Assembly (NCBI GenBank): GCA_020073345.1 | Contig: JAIQFI010000005.1 | Coordinates: forward strand, 1-64,000 | Direction of reading: 5' to 3' | DNA: 64,000 nt | DNA from: Terriglobia bacterium | GTDB taxonomy: Bacteria; Acidobacteriota; Terriglobia; Bryobacterales; Bryobacteraceae | Part shown: positions 1 to 8,106 of the stretch, piece by piece | Numbering within the stretch: position 1 is the stretch's first letter | Layout: every line of letters begins with the position of its first letter | The notes under the pieces: model-generated | What the model was told of the DNA's origin: nothing | What the model saw: the letters and a program-made list of their open reading frames with translations, nothing else | Databases searched by the model: none | Made by a program: the position numbers and the translations under genes

Positions 1-609
1 CTCGGCGCATACGACGCCGCCAATAATTCAGCGATCATCGCGACGCTGGGAAGCGCGTCGGCGTCCGCGCTATTCGTGACTCCGCCCGTGACCGTGGCCG
101 CTACGGGTGCCGGTCCGCTGGCGTATCTCCTGGGGGTCGATTTCGATCGCGACGCCGCCAAGCTCTACGCCAAGTCCGGAGAATTAACGGAAGCCGTCTG
201 GGATTTTATGATGGCCAGCTCGACGGATCTCTCGGCGTTCAAGAATCACGGCGGCAAGCTGCTGATCGTGCACGGCGTCAGCGATCCGGTCTTCTCGATC
301 AACGACACCATCTCCTGGTGGAACGATGTGAACCGGGCGAACAACGGAGCAGCGTCTGACTTCACCCGTCTGTTCGCGGTTCCAGGGATGAACCACTGCG
401 GCGGCGGCCCGGCTACCGATCGGTTCGATGCATTCACAGCGCTGGTGAACTGGGTGGAAAAGGGCACAGCGCCAGGGAGCATCGTCGCCACGGCAGGACA
501 GAACTCGCCCTGGCCGGGGCGGACGCGGCCGCTGTGCGCCTATCCCAAGCAGGCTCGCTATAAGGGCTCGGGCAGCATCGAAGACGCAAACAACTTCGTT
601 TGCCAGTAG
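1..609 (+). CDS. tannase/feruloyl esterase family protein, C-terminal part
   Basis: The gene enters the window already in frame; the visible 202 residues are the C-terminal part of a tannase/feruloyl-esterase-family serine hydrolase, a family that cleaves ester bonds of plant phenolics. Visible landmarks are the acid in GVSDPVF, the His-Cys pair in GMNHCGGG (the HC half of the family CS-D-HC motif, where the two Cys normally form a disulfide next to the catalytic Ser and His), and the typical tail RTRPLCAYP followed by a G-S-I-E-D-A-N-N-F-x-C ending. The complete paralog at 51347-52846 has the same ending. The nucleophile and signal peptide lie upstream, outside the window. It is convergent with the hydrolase gene at 613, 3 bases away. 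The substrate cannot be told. Confidence 0.9.
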   Translation, partial: LGAYDAANNSAIIATLGSASASALFVTPPVTVAATGAGPLAYLLGVDFDRDAAKLYAKSGELTEAVWDFMMASSTDLSAFKNHGGKLLIVHGVSDPVFSINDTISWWNDVNRANNGAASDFTRLFAVPGMNHCGGGPATDRFDAFTALVNWVEKGTAPGSIVATAGQNSPWPGRTRPLCAYPKQARYKGSGSIEDANNFVCQ

Positions 610-612
610 GAG

Positions 613-1395
613 CTACTTTAAGAAACCTTCAATCAGGCGGGCGACGCGCTCCGGATGTTCCGCCGCGAACAAGTGCGCGGCCTGATCGATCAACTCCACC
701 CTGGCTCCCTTAATCCGGCTGGCGAATTCCTGCGCATAGACTACCGGAACCAGGCGATCCTGTTTGCCCCACAGCACCAAGGTAGGCGCCTGAATGCGGT
801 GGATGCGCTTCTTCAAACCCTTATCCGGGATCGGCCAGATGAATTTGCCGGTACAAGCCATCGACCAGATCATGCGGATCTGCATTTCCGCGTCGGGCGC
901 GCCGAACATCTGTTTCGCCAGAGGCCCCTCCGGATCGTGGACCAGGTACTTGGGCATGTCGCTGGCCGGAGTGATCAGCATCCAGTTCGGAATCGGCGCG
1001 TCGTCGCGCCATAGTCCGATGGGGCACATCAGCACCAGCTTGCTCACCCGCTCCGGATTGCTTGCGGCGAGCTCCGCCGCCATCATGCCGCCGAAGGAGT
1101 GCCCGATCAGCGGAGCCGATTTCAAGCCGAGAGCGTCGAACAGATCGTAATAGTACAGGACCAGATCCCACAGGTTGTCGAGATGAGAAGTCGCATCTGG
1201 TTCGCCCTCGGTAAGGCCCGGATGCTCGGGCGCATATACCGTGTGACGCGCGGCCAGCAGATCCAGGAAGGGATCCCATACCAGTCCTCCCGCGCCGTGC
1301 AGAAACACCAGCGGAGGGCCGCTCCCGGCGACCTTGACGTTGGGGTGGATCTTGTTTTGCCAAACGCTCACGCGGCGATCGGTCACGGTCGTCAT
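613..1395 (-). CDS. alpha/beta hydrolase
   Basis: A 260-residue alpha/beta-hydrolase-fold enzyme, probably an esterase or C-C hydrolase. The oxyanion motif FLHGAGG lies near residue 32, the nucleophile elbow GHSFGG has Ser100, the acid is Asp213 in WGKQDRLVP, and the base is His241 in QAAHLF. The ATG at 1395 overlaps the stop of the upstream flavoprotein gene by four bases (ATGA), which favours this start over a longer in-frame extension that would lie entirely inside that gene. No signal peptide is seen, so it is probably cytoplasmic. Coupling with an LLM monooxygenase suggests sequential oxidation and hydrolysis of one substrate, but that is inference. Confidence 0.88.
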   Translation of the reverse strand: MTTVTDRRVSVWQNKIHPNVKVAGSGPPLVFLHGAGGLVWDPFLDLLAARHTVYAPEHPGLTEGEPDATSHLDNLWDLVLYYYDLFDALGLKSAPLIGHSFGGMMAAELAASNPERVSKLVLMCPIGLWRDDAPIPNWMLITPASDMPKYLVHDPEGPLAKQMFGAPDAEMQIRMIWSMACTGKFIWPIPDKGLKKRIHRIQAPTLVLWGKQDRLVPVVYAQEFASRIKGARVELIDQAAHLFAAEHPERVARLIEGFLK

Positions 1396-2630
1396 GCGGC
1401 TGCTCCTTGCAAGGTTTTCCGACGCAGCCCCGCCGGCCACCAGCGATTCTCCCATTCGTCTTCCCACATGGGGCGGAGCGCCGGAGCTACTTCTTTGAAG
1501 AACAACTCGATATTCTTGAGCGTCAGCTCGTGCGGCATGGACCCCATGTGGAGCAGCACCATCAGATTCCCCACGCGCATTGTCTGGCAGAGTTCCTTGA
1601 GCTGATCGCGCACCGTCGCAGGGCTGCCGCACATCACGTACCCGTCCGCCAGGAAATCCTTATAGCGTTTTTGCTTGAGGGTGCTGATGTTTTGCGCCGC
1701 TGCCGGATTGCGCATTGCATTCGAAAGGCTCTTGTAATCCTGATGGCCCGGCACGCCAAACCACTCGAGCGGCACATGCAATCCTTTGTGATAGAAGTAC
1801 TCGACGTGCTTGGCGTAGTCTTTTTCAGCCTGGGCGTCCGTCTCGGAAACGCCTACCAGTTGCAGGAAACCCATCCGGTACGGATTCAGATCGCGCCCGT
1901 TCTGCTGGCACACCTCCCAATACTTGTCGCGGACCGGGCGCGAGACGCTCTTGTAGCCGAAATAGCTCAGGAAGCAGTAACAGTGGTCGTGGGACGCGGC
2001 GTAGTCGAACGTGCTGGTGCTGCCTGAGCCCGGAATCCAGATGGGTGGATGCGGCTGCTGGATCGGTCTCGGCCAGATATTCACCATCGGCAACTGAAAG
2101 TATTTCCCGTTCCACGCGAAAACATCTTTGGAGCTCCAGGCTTTGAGGATGAGGTCATGCGCCTCGCGGAAACGCTCGCGCTGCTCGATGGGCGTCACGC
2201 CGTAGCAGATGTTGATGTCCATGGGCGTGCCGAGTGGCATGCCCGCGACCAAGCGTCCGCCGCTGATCGAATCGAGCATCGCGTATTCCTCGGCGATGCG
2301 AATCGGCGGCTGCGTTCCGGGCAAGCTCGCACCCATCTGGACAATGGCGCAGTCCAGGCCCTGGGTCGCGCGGGCCAGCACGCCGCCCATGACGTTAGGA
2401 TTAGGCATGAATCCGTACGCGTTCTGATGATGCTCATTGGTGCAGATGCCGTCGGAGCCTACCTTGGCGGCGTGGATCAGCTCATCGAGCGTCCAATTGT
2501 AATACTGCCCCACGCGTTTCGCGTCGGCGAGCTCGTGAAACGGCGGCGTGACCCACACGGAAGGATAGCGCTTCTCGAAATCGTCGGGAAGCTCGCGGTG
2601 CGGCATCAGGTGAAACGTGGAAATATACAT
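1392..2630 (-). CDS. LLM-class flavin-dependent oxidoreductase
   Basis: A 412-residue luciferase-like (bacterial luciferase/alkanal monooxygenase fold) protein. These TIM-barrel enzymes use reduced FMN or F420 to oxygenate or reduce organic substrates. Family-typical segments include TNEHHQNAYG near residue 66, the Q-x-G-x-x-L-P region around residue 100, and SGGRLVAGMPLG near residue 125, where the family usually has S-x-G-R-x-x-x-G-x-G. It lacks a signal peptide. It is the first gene of a two-gene unit with the alpha/beta hydrolase, and diverges from the VOC gene at 2679 with 48 bases between starts. The substrate is unknown. Confidence 0.88.
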   Translation of the reverse strand: MYISTFHLMPHRELPDDFEKRYPSVWVTPPFHELADAKRVGQYYNWTLDELIHAAKVGSDGICTNEHHQNAYGFMPNPNVMGGVLARATQGLDCAIVQMGASLPGTQPPIRIAEEYAMLDSISGGRLVAGMPLGTPMDINICYGVTPIEQRERFREAHDLILKAWSSKDVFAWNGKYFQLPMVNIWPRPIQQPHPPIWIPGSGSTSTFDYAASHDHCYCFLSYFGYKSVSRPVRDKYWEVCQQNGRDLNPYRMGFLQLVGVSETDAQAEKDYAKHVEYFYHKGLHVPLEWFGVPGHQDYKSLSNAMRNPAAAQNISTLKQKRYKDFLADGYVMCGSPATVRDQLKELCQTMRVGNLMVLLHMGSMPHELTLKNIELFFKEVAPALRPMWEDEWENRWWPAGLRRKTLQGAAA

Positions 2631-2678
2631 CGCCTACCTCCATTCCAACTGAACTACTATATACAACGAGGAAGCCTT

Positions 2679-3161
2679 ATGAAACTCACCAAGAAGTACG
2701 TGTCCCGGCGTACGTTCGTTCAGTCCGCAGCCAGCGCTGCTGCGGCATCCAACCTCGTGGCGCAACAGACTGGAAGCGTCCGCGGCTTCGACCACGTCGC
2801 GCTGCCGATGCAGAATACCGCGGCTATGATGGCCTTCTATCGCGGGCTGGGCTTCCAGGTCACCGAGAACGCGCGCGCGTGTTCGGTGTACATCGGCGAC
2901 CAGATGATCAACTTCCACCAGCCGGCGACCTGGCAGGACGCGACGTTCACCCTTCGCGCTCCGGCTGCCAAGCCACCCTGCGGCGATCTGTGCTTCGTGT
3001 GGGACGGCACGGCGGCGGCGCTCAAGACCTGGCTCGACCGAGCCGGGGCGAAAGTGATCGAAGGTCCGGTGGCGCGCCAGGGCGGACGCAAGAAGGGCGC
3101 TTCTAGTGTTTATATACGGGATCCGGACGGAAACCTGCTCGAGTTTATGATCTACTCGTAG
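2679..3161 (+). CDS. VOC (glyoxalase/dioxygenase superfamily) protein with Tat-like leader
   Basis: A 160-residue protein with one vicinal-oxygen-chelate domain: GFDHVALPM starts the first beta-alpha-beta-beta-beta unit and IRDPDGNLLEFM closes the second. The N-terminus KKYVSRRTFVQSAAS resembles a twin-arginine leader (S-R-R-x-F), which is unusual for a VOC protein and suggests export. The ATG at 2679 follows a GAGGAAG ribosome-binding site; a much longer in-frame extension upstream runs antisense to the flavoprotein gene and was rejected. VOC domains bind a divalent metal; possible roles are glyoxalase-like isomerisation or ring-cleavage dioxygenation. It lies between the flavoprotein unit and the DUF1552 gene. 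Confidence 0.85.
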   Translation: MKLTKKYVSRRTFVQSAASAAAASNLVAQQTGSVRGFDHVALPMQNTAAMMAFYRGLGFQVTENARACSVYIGDQMINFHQPATWQDATFTLRAPAAKPPCGDLCFVWDGTAAALKTWLDRAGAKVIEGPVARQGGRKKGASSVYIRDPDGNLLEFMIYS

Positions 3162-3166
3162 ATCGT

Positions 3167-4513
3167 TTAAAGGCTCAGGTAATCGAGTTTCCCGTTGCTG
3201 TCGCCGATGTTCCAGGCGCGGACGCCCGCGATATCCAGCATGCTGAGGTACAGGTTCGTCATGGGCGTGCCCTTGGGGTAGCGTACATGCCGGCCGCCCT
3301 TGATCTTGCCCACTCCGCCGCCGATCAGCAGTGCCGGAAGATTGTCATGCAGGTGGCGATTGGAATCGCTCAAGCTGCCGCCGTACACGATCATGGAATG
3401 ATCCAGCAGCGTGCCGTCGCCATCGTGCGCGGCCTGCATCTTGCCCAGGAAGTAGGCGAGCATCTGCACATGATGCTGGTCGATTTTCTGCAGCCGGGCC
3501 ATCTTGGCCGGATCGTTCATGTGATGCGATAAGCCGTGGTGCGCATCGGGAACGCCCACTTGCGGATAAGTCCGGTTGCCACCCTCGCGGCTGTACATGA
3601 ACGTGATCACGCGGGTGAGGTCGGCCTGGAACGCCAGCGTCATCATGTCGTACATCAACTGAATATGCTCTTCAAACGTAGGCGGAACGCCGTCGGGACG
3701 GTCGAGCGCGGGCAACTCGGGATTCTTGGCGTTCTGTTCCTCGGCCCGCTGAATCCTCCGCTCGATTTCGCGCACGGAGTCGAGATAGTCGCCCATCTTG
3801 CGGCGATCTCCCGCGCCCAGATCGGCGGTGATGCGCGCGGCGTCGGCGCGGACAAAATCGAGGATGCTGCGATCCTCCCTGGCGCGCATTGCTCGCACGG
3901 CTGGATCGGTCGTCTCGCCGTCGCCGAACAGACGTTCGAACACGCTGCGCGGATTTGTTTCGTATGGCAATGGTTTGGTAGCCGAGCTCCAGGAAATCGT
4001 ATTGCTGTACGCGCAGCTATAACCTGAATCGCAATTCCCGACCATGCGGACGTCTTCGAGGCCCAGTTCGAGCGACGGCAGCGGAGTCTCCTTGCCGATC
4101 TCCCTGGCAACCATCTGGTCCACGGAAATGGCGTTGTGGATGTCGGCGCCCTCGGTCTTCTTGGGATGCGCCCCGGTGAGCCAACTGGCGCCCGCGCGGG
4201 CATGGTCGCCGGCGCCGTCTCCCAGGGATTCGCCGTTGTGCTGCTCAAGGCCGGTGAGAACCAGCAGCTTGTCGCGGAACGCCTCCACGGGCTGCAGCGT
4301 TTTCGAGAACTCGAAGCCTGCGCCTTCGGCCGCGGGCGTCCAGTCCTTCATGATGACGCCGTTGGGCGTATAAAGGAATGCCATGCGCGTTACAGCGGCG
4401 TGGCCAGGAGCGGCGAACGCGGGGGTCATCGAATCGAGCAGAGGCAGAGCGACGGTGGCCCCTAAACCGCGGAGAAATGTCCGCCGGGGAAGAGACTTCC
4501 TGGTGACAATCAC
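3167..4513 (-). CDS. DUF1552 domain-containing Tat-exported protein
   Basis: A 448-residue DUF1552 protein. The N-terminus RKSLPRRTFLRGLGATVALP is a clear twin-arginine signal (R-R-T-F-L-R), so it is exported folded, which suggests a cofactor or metal. DUF1552 proteins are common in Planctomycetes and Acidobacteria and are nearly always encoded next to a DUF1592 cytochrome-like protein, as here. The ATG overlaps the stop of the upstream DUF1592 gene by four bases, implying translational coupling. The family has no established reaction. Landmarks include FMYSREGG and the tail NIGDSNGKLDYLSL. Confidence 0.9.
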   Translation of the reverse strand: MIVTRKSLPRRTFLRGLGATVALPLLDSMTPAFAAPGHAAVTRMAFLYTPNGVIMKDWTPAAEGAGFEFSKTLQPVEAFRDKLLVLTGLEQHNGESLGDGAGDHARAGASWLTGAHPKKTEGADIHNAISVDQMVAREIGKETPLPSLELGLEDVRMVGNCDSGYSCAYSNTISWSSATKPLPYETNPRSVFERLFGDGETTDPAVRAMRAREDRSILDFVRADAARITADLGAGDRRKMGDYLDSVREIERRIQRAEEQNAKNPELPALDRPDGVPPTFEEHIQLMYDMMTLAFQADLTRVITFMYSREGGNRTYPQVGVPDAHHGLSHHMNDPAKMARLQKIDQHHVQMLAYFLGKMQAAHDGDGTLLDHSMIVYGGSLSDSNRHLHDNLPALLIGGGVGKIKGGRHVRYPKGTPMTNLYLSMLDIAGVRAWNIGDSNGKLDYLSL

Positions 4514-6759
4514 TTCTCGGGAGCCCTCCTCATTTGAAATGGTACGCTATTCACCACGCCCAGAACCAGAGAGGAAAACCGGTCGTTATCGGCCGCCATA
4601 TCGCGCCGGATTTGGCGAACCGCGGGTTGATCGTAGTATTCGAGGCCGCGTCCCAGCGCGTACGTGAGCAGCTTCCCGGCCATGACCTCTAAAAATTCGT
4701 CTTTGCGCTCCAAGATCACTTTCTTCAGGCCCGCGGGGCCGGTCACCGTGGTTCCATTCGTCATCGACCCAGACGCGTCAATCGGCGATCCGCCTTCCTC
4801 GGCGCGGTAGCGCCCCACGCCGTCGAAATTCTCGAGCGCAAATCCCAGCGGATCCAGGCGCGAGTGGCAGGAGGCGCAGGCGGTGTTGGCGCGATGCTTT
4901 TCGAGCTGCTCGCGGAGGCTCTTGGCGGAGCCCACGGCGTTTTCTTCGAGCTGCGGGACATTTGGTGGAGGTGGGGGGGGCGGCGCGCCTAGGATATTCT
5001 CCAGAATCCATTTGCCGCGCAGCACCGGGGATGTACGCGTGGGATACGACGTGACCATCAGCACGCCGCCCTGGGTGAGCACGCCGCCACGTTCCTTCCC
5101 GTTCAGAGGCACGCGGCGAAAATAGCTGCCGTGGATACCAGGGATCCCGTAAAAGCGGGCCAGACGTTCGTTGACGAAGGTGTAATCGGCGTCGATCAAT
5201 TCCAGAACGCTACGGTCTTCGCGGACGATATTCTCGAAAAACAGACTACTTTCGCGTTCGAAAGCATTGCGCAGGGCCTCATCGAACTGCGGATACTTCT
5301 CGGCGTCCGGACGCCACTCTGCGATATTCCGCAAATGCAGCCATTGTCCGGAGAAGTTGTCGAGCAGCGCCTGGGATTTCGGGTCCCTTAACAGTCGCAA
5401 TGTTTGCGTTCGCAACATTGCCGGGTCGTGCAATTTGCCGCGCTCGGCAATCTGCAGCAGCTCTTCGTCGGGGATGCTGCTCCACAAGAAGAAAGACAGG
5501 CGCGAGGCCAATTCGAGATCCGTTACGCGGCCGTTGCTGTGCTCCACGCGGAACAGGAAATCCGGAGAAACCAGGATTGCAGTGAGCGCCATTTCGATGC
5601 CCGCGTTAAAGCTCGATCCGTCCGCGCGTCCCGTAGCGAATAACTTCATCAACGGGTCGATGTCCGCTGCGGTCACGGGCCTGCGGTACGCCTGGCGCGC
5701 GAGAGACGTGAGGATTTTATGCGCGCATGCTGCTTCTTGAGACTTGCAAGAGAATATCCGCTTGCGGCTTTCAGTCTCGCCTGGACCTTTGGGATCATAC
5801 GGCCCGCCGATAGCGACGTATTCCACCGAAAGGCCATTGGCCGAGTTGGCATTGTTTCCGCCCCGTCCGCCGCCGCCTTCGAGCTTGGCGTTTTCGGCAA
5901 GAAAGGCCGCGCCGATTTCGTGCGCGCCGGCCTGGAACGCCAGACGAAGCTGGAAATTTCGAGTGCCCTGATTCGCCTCGGCGGTATCGATATCGGCATC
6001 GTAGAGCTTCACGCGCTGCCCGTCGACGCGCAGGTCGAGCTTGGCGGGCGGCATGCCGGGTCCCGGATTTCCGCGCACGCGCACCAGGATCGAGTACTCG
6101 GCGTCGAAGGGAAAATAGCGGTGGATCAGGATGCCTCCGCGTTCGTTGAGCGGCAGCGCGTCGATCGAATCGTTGGCGGCGCCGCGCGGCGGCGTGAACC
6201 GTTCGAGCGCGGAGCTGGGCTTCAGTGTGCCGATCGCCAGGCGGGCGATGCGGCGCGCATTCGCCAGGTACTTTTCCATGTGCAGCGGCGATACCGTCAG
6301 CACATCGCCGATGTTGTCGAACCCGTAGCCGGAATCGTCGGGAGGAAGGTTGGCGGAATGGTCCAGGTCGAGATCCAAAAGATCGCGGACTGCGTTGCGG
6401 TACTCGGCGCGATTCAGCCGGTGGATGGCCGGTGCGCCGGGATTCGGACGGGCCGCCGCGTTACGGTCCAGTTCGGCTTCGAGCCACGAGGTGAGCGCCG
6501 TATAGGTGGCTGCGTCGGGCTTGGGCATACCGGCGGGAGGCATCTCCCCGGCGCGGAGCTTGTGGAGCACTTTTTCCAGCGTCTCGGGTTGGAGGGTTCC
6601 GGTCAGGGAGACGCCGCCGGTCTTCAGCCGATCATTGTGGCAGCCGGTGCAGTAGCGGCCAGTGGTGCTCTCGAGCAGCGTTTGCCCTGACAAAACGAAC
6701 CCAACGAGATACAGCCCGGCGAGCGCTAACCGCCTTGAATACAGTTGTTTCCCAGGCAC
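4510..6759 (-). CDS. DUF1587/DUF1592/DUF1588/DUF1585 c-type cytochrome-like protein
   Basis: A 749-residue exported protein of the Planctomycete-type cytochrome group. After a signal peptide ending near FVLSGQ, a heme-c motif C-T-G-C-H lies at about residue 38. DUF1587 (A-I-H-R-L-N-R-A-E-Y-x-N) follows near 110, then a carbohydrate-binding-like beta region (about 190-320), DUF1592 (FLFRVEHSNG, then RLSFFLWSSIPDEELL near 420), DUF1588 (GVLMVTSYPTRTSPVLRGKW), a second C-A-S-C-H-S-R-L-D-P-L-G-F-A-L-E motif, and a C-terminal DUF1585. It probably works with the DUF1552 partner in a periplasmic redox step. Its start is 30 bases from the divergent ankyrin gene. Confidence 0.9.
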   Translation of the reverse strand: MPGKQLYSRRLALAGLYLVGFVLSGQTLLESTTGRYCTGCHNDRLKTGGVSLTGTLQPETLEKVLHKLRAGEMPPAGMPKPDAATYTALTSWLEAELDRNAAARPNPGAPAIHRLNRAEYRNAVRDLLDLDLDHSANLPPDDSGYGFDNIGDVLTVSPLHMEKYLANARRIARLAIGTLKPSSALERFTPPRGAANDSIDALPLNERGGILIHRYFPFDAEYSILVRVRGNPGPGMPPAKLDLRVDGQRVKLYDADIDTAEANQGTRNFQLRLAFQAGAHEIGAAFLAENAKLEGGGGRGGNNANSANGLSVEYVAIGGPYDPKGPGETESRKRIFSCKSQEAACAHKILTSLARQAYRRPVTAADIDPLMKLFATGRADGSSFNAGIEMALTAILVSPDFLFRVEHSNGRVTDLELASRLSFFLWSSIPDEELLQIAERGKLHDPAMLRTQTLRLLRDPKSQALLDNFSGQWLHLRNIAEWRPDAEKYPQFDEALRNAFERESSLFFENIVREDRSVLELIDADYTFVNERLARFYGIPGIHGSYFRRVPLNGKERGGVLTQGGVLMVTSYPTRTSPVLRGKWILENILGAPPPPPPPNVPQLEENAVGSAKSLREQLEKHRANTACASCHSRLDPLGFALENFDGVGRYRAEEGGSPIDASGSMTNGTTVTGPAGLKKVILERKDEFLEVMAGKLLTYALGRGLEYYDQPAVRQIRRDMAADNDRFSSLVLGVVNSVPFQMRRAPEK

Positions 6760-6789
6760 CGCAACCGGAGTATATCATGGTGGGAGTTG

Positions 6790-8100
6790 ATGCAACCGGT
6801 ACCGGCCCTCGGTGTTCTGGCCCTTTTCGCGGCGGTCACGCCGATTCCCGCGGCCGATCTCAAGCTTTTTGAAGCAGTTCAGAAGCGTGACCAGAAGGCC
6901 GTGCTGGAGCTGCTCAAAAATGGCTCGGATGTGAACGCCCGGCGGTCCGACGGCTCCACCGCCCTGACCTGGGCGGCCAGCCGCGACGATGCCGAAATCG
7001 TAACGGCCTTGCTGCGCGCCGGAGCGAACCCCAACGTAGCTGATGAGAACGGCGAAACGGCATTGCTCGCGGCATGCGCGAACGGAAACGTGGCGATCGC
7101 GCGGGCGCTTCTGGATGCCAAGGTCGAACCCGCCGTTAATCCGAATGCCGAGCTCAATACGACACGATGGAACGGCGGAACTCCGTTGCTGATGGCCGTG
7201 AATTCCGGCAACCTCGACCTGGTCAAGCTGCTGCTCGACCGCGGCGCCCGAGCCGATGTGGCTGAATCCCGCATGGGGCAGACGCCGCTGATGTGGGCCG
7301 CCGAAGCCGGCCGGGCCCAGATCGTGAATCTGCTGGTGGAACGGGGCGCCAACGTCAATGCAGTTTCGAAGAATGGATTCAGCCCGCTGCTGTTCGCGGC
7401 GCAGCGAGGCGACGTGAATAGCGCGAAAGCGCTGCTGGCAGCCAAAGCCGATCCGCAATTCAAAGCGAAAGACGGCGGCACGGCGTTTCTGATCGCGTTG
7501 GGACGCGGGAACGAAGCGGTCACGCGGCTAATGCTCGATTACGGCGCGGATGTCAACGCTCTTGATTCCAGCGGCAACATGCCGCTGCACGAGGCAATCC
7601 GCCAAGGTAAGGTCGAACTGGTGAAGGACCTGGTGGCTCGGGGCGCGGATGTGAACGCCCGCACGCAGGGCACAGGACGGGGACGGGGCGGTGGGGGCGG
7701 GATGACTGCCTTCCTGGTCGCGGCTCAAACCGGGGACGTTCCGATGATTCGGGAACTGATCACGCTGGGAGCTGATTCCAAGGTCAAGCTTCCAGATGGC
7801 ACCGGGGGGATTCTTCTGGCTGCGGGAAGCAAGAAGCTGGATGCGGTGAAGTTGATGGTGGAGTTAGGACTGGACGTGAATGACGCACCCAAGGGCCGTC
7901 CCGGCGCGCTGCACACGGCGGTTCGTCAGGGCGCCAACGACATCGTCCAATATCTGGCCGATCACGGCGCAGATTTAGGCGCGAAGGACAATTTCGGGCG
8001 GACACCGCTCGAAGAGGCCGAGTTCGAAGCTCCGGCCTCCACGATCGAATTGATGCGCAAGCTCACCGCCGAGCGGCGCGCCGCTCCGGCTAAGCCGTAA
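6790..8100 (+). CDS. secreted ankyrin repeat protein
   Basis: A 436-residue protein made almost wholly of ankyrin repeats after a signal peptide (MQPVPALGVLALFAA, cleavage near PAAD). Roughly eleven repeats are readable, with units such as G-S-T-A-L-T-W-A-A and the V-N-A hairpin ends. A glycine/arginine-rich insert (GTGRGRGGGGG) near residue 295 interrupts the array. I chose ATG 6790, preceded by GGTGGGAG, rather than an in-frame ATG at 6745 that would overlap the divergent DUF1592 gene. Ankyrin arrays mediate protein binding; export suggests a periplasmic partner, perhaps one of the neighbouring cytochrome-like proteins, though this is inference. A similar protein lies at 57156-58922. Confidence 0.9.
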   Translation: MQPVPALGVLALFAAVTPIPAADLKLFEAVQKRDQKAVLELLKNGSDVNARRSDGSTALTWAASRDDAEIVTALLRAGANPNVADENGETALLAACANGNVAIARALLDAKVEPAVNPNAELNTTRWNGGTPLLMAVNSGNLDLVKLLLDRGARADVAESRMGQTPLMWAAEAGRAQIVNLLVERGANVNAVSKNGFSPLLFAAQRGDVNSAKALLAAKADPQFKAKDGGTAFLIALGRGNEAVTRLMLDYGADVNALDSSGNMPLHEAIRQGKVELVKDLVARGADVNARTQGTGRGRGGGGGMTAFLVAAQTGDVPMIRELITLGADSKVKLPDGTGGILLAAGSKKLDAVKLMVELGLDVNDAPKGRPGALHTAVRQGANDIVQYLADHGADLGAKDNFGRTPLEEAEFEAPASTIELMRKLTAERRAAPAKP

Positions 8101-8106
8101 CGAACC

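Noticed and set aside
2049-2678. N-terminal extension of the VOC gene
   Set aside because: It runs antisense to the flavoprotein gene, and a good ribosome-binding site and Tat-like leader mark the start at 2679.
5719-6690. A 323-codon open frame on the plus strand
   Set aside because: It is antisense to the DUF1592 gene, whose domains are unambiguous; long antisense frames are normal at this GC content, and the translation is Arg/Gly-rich without motifs.
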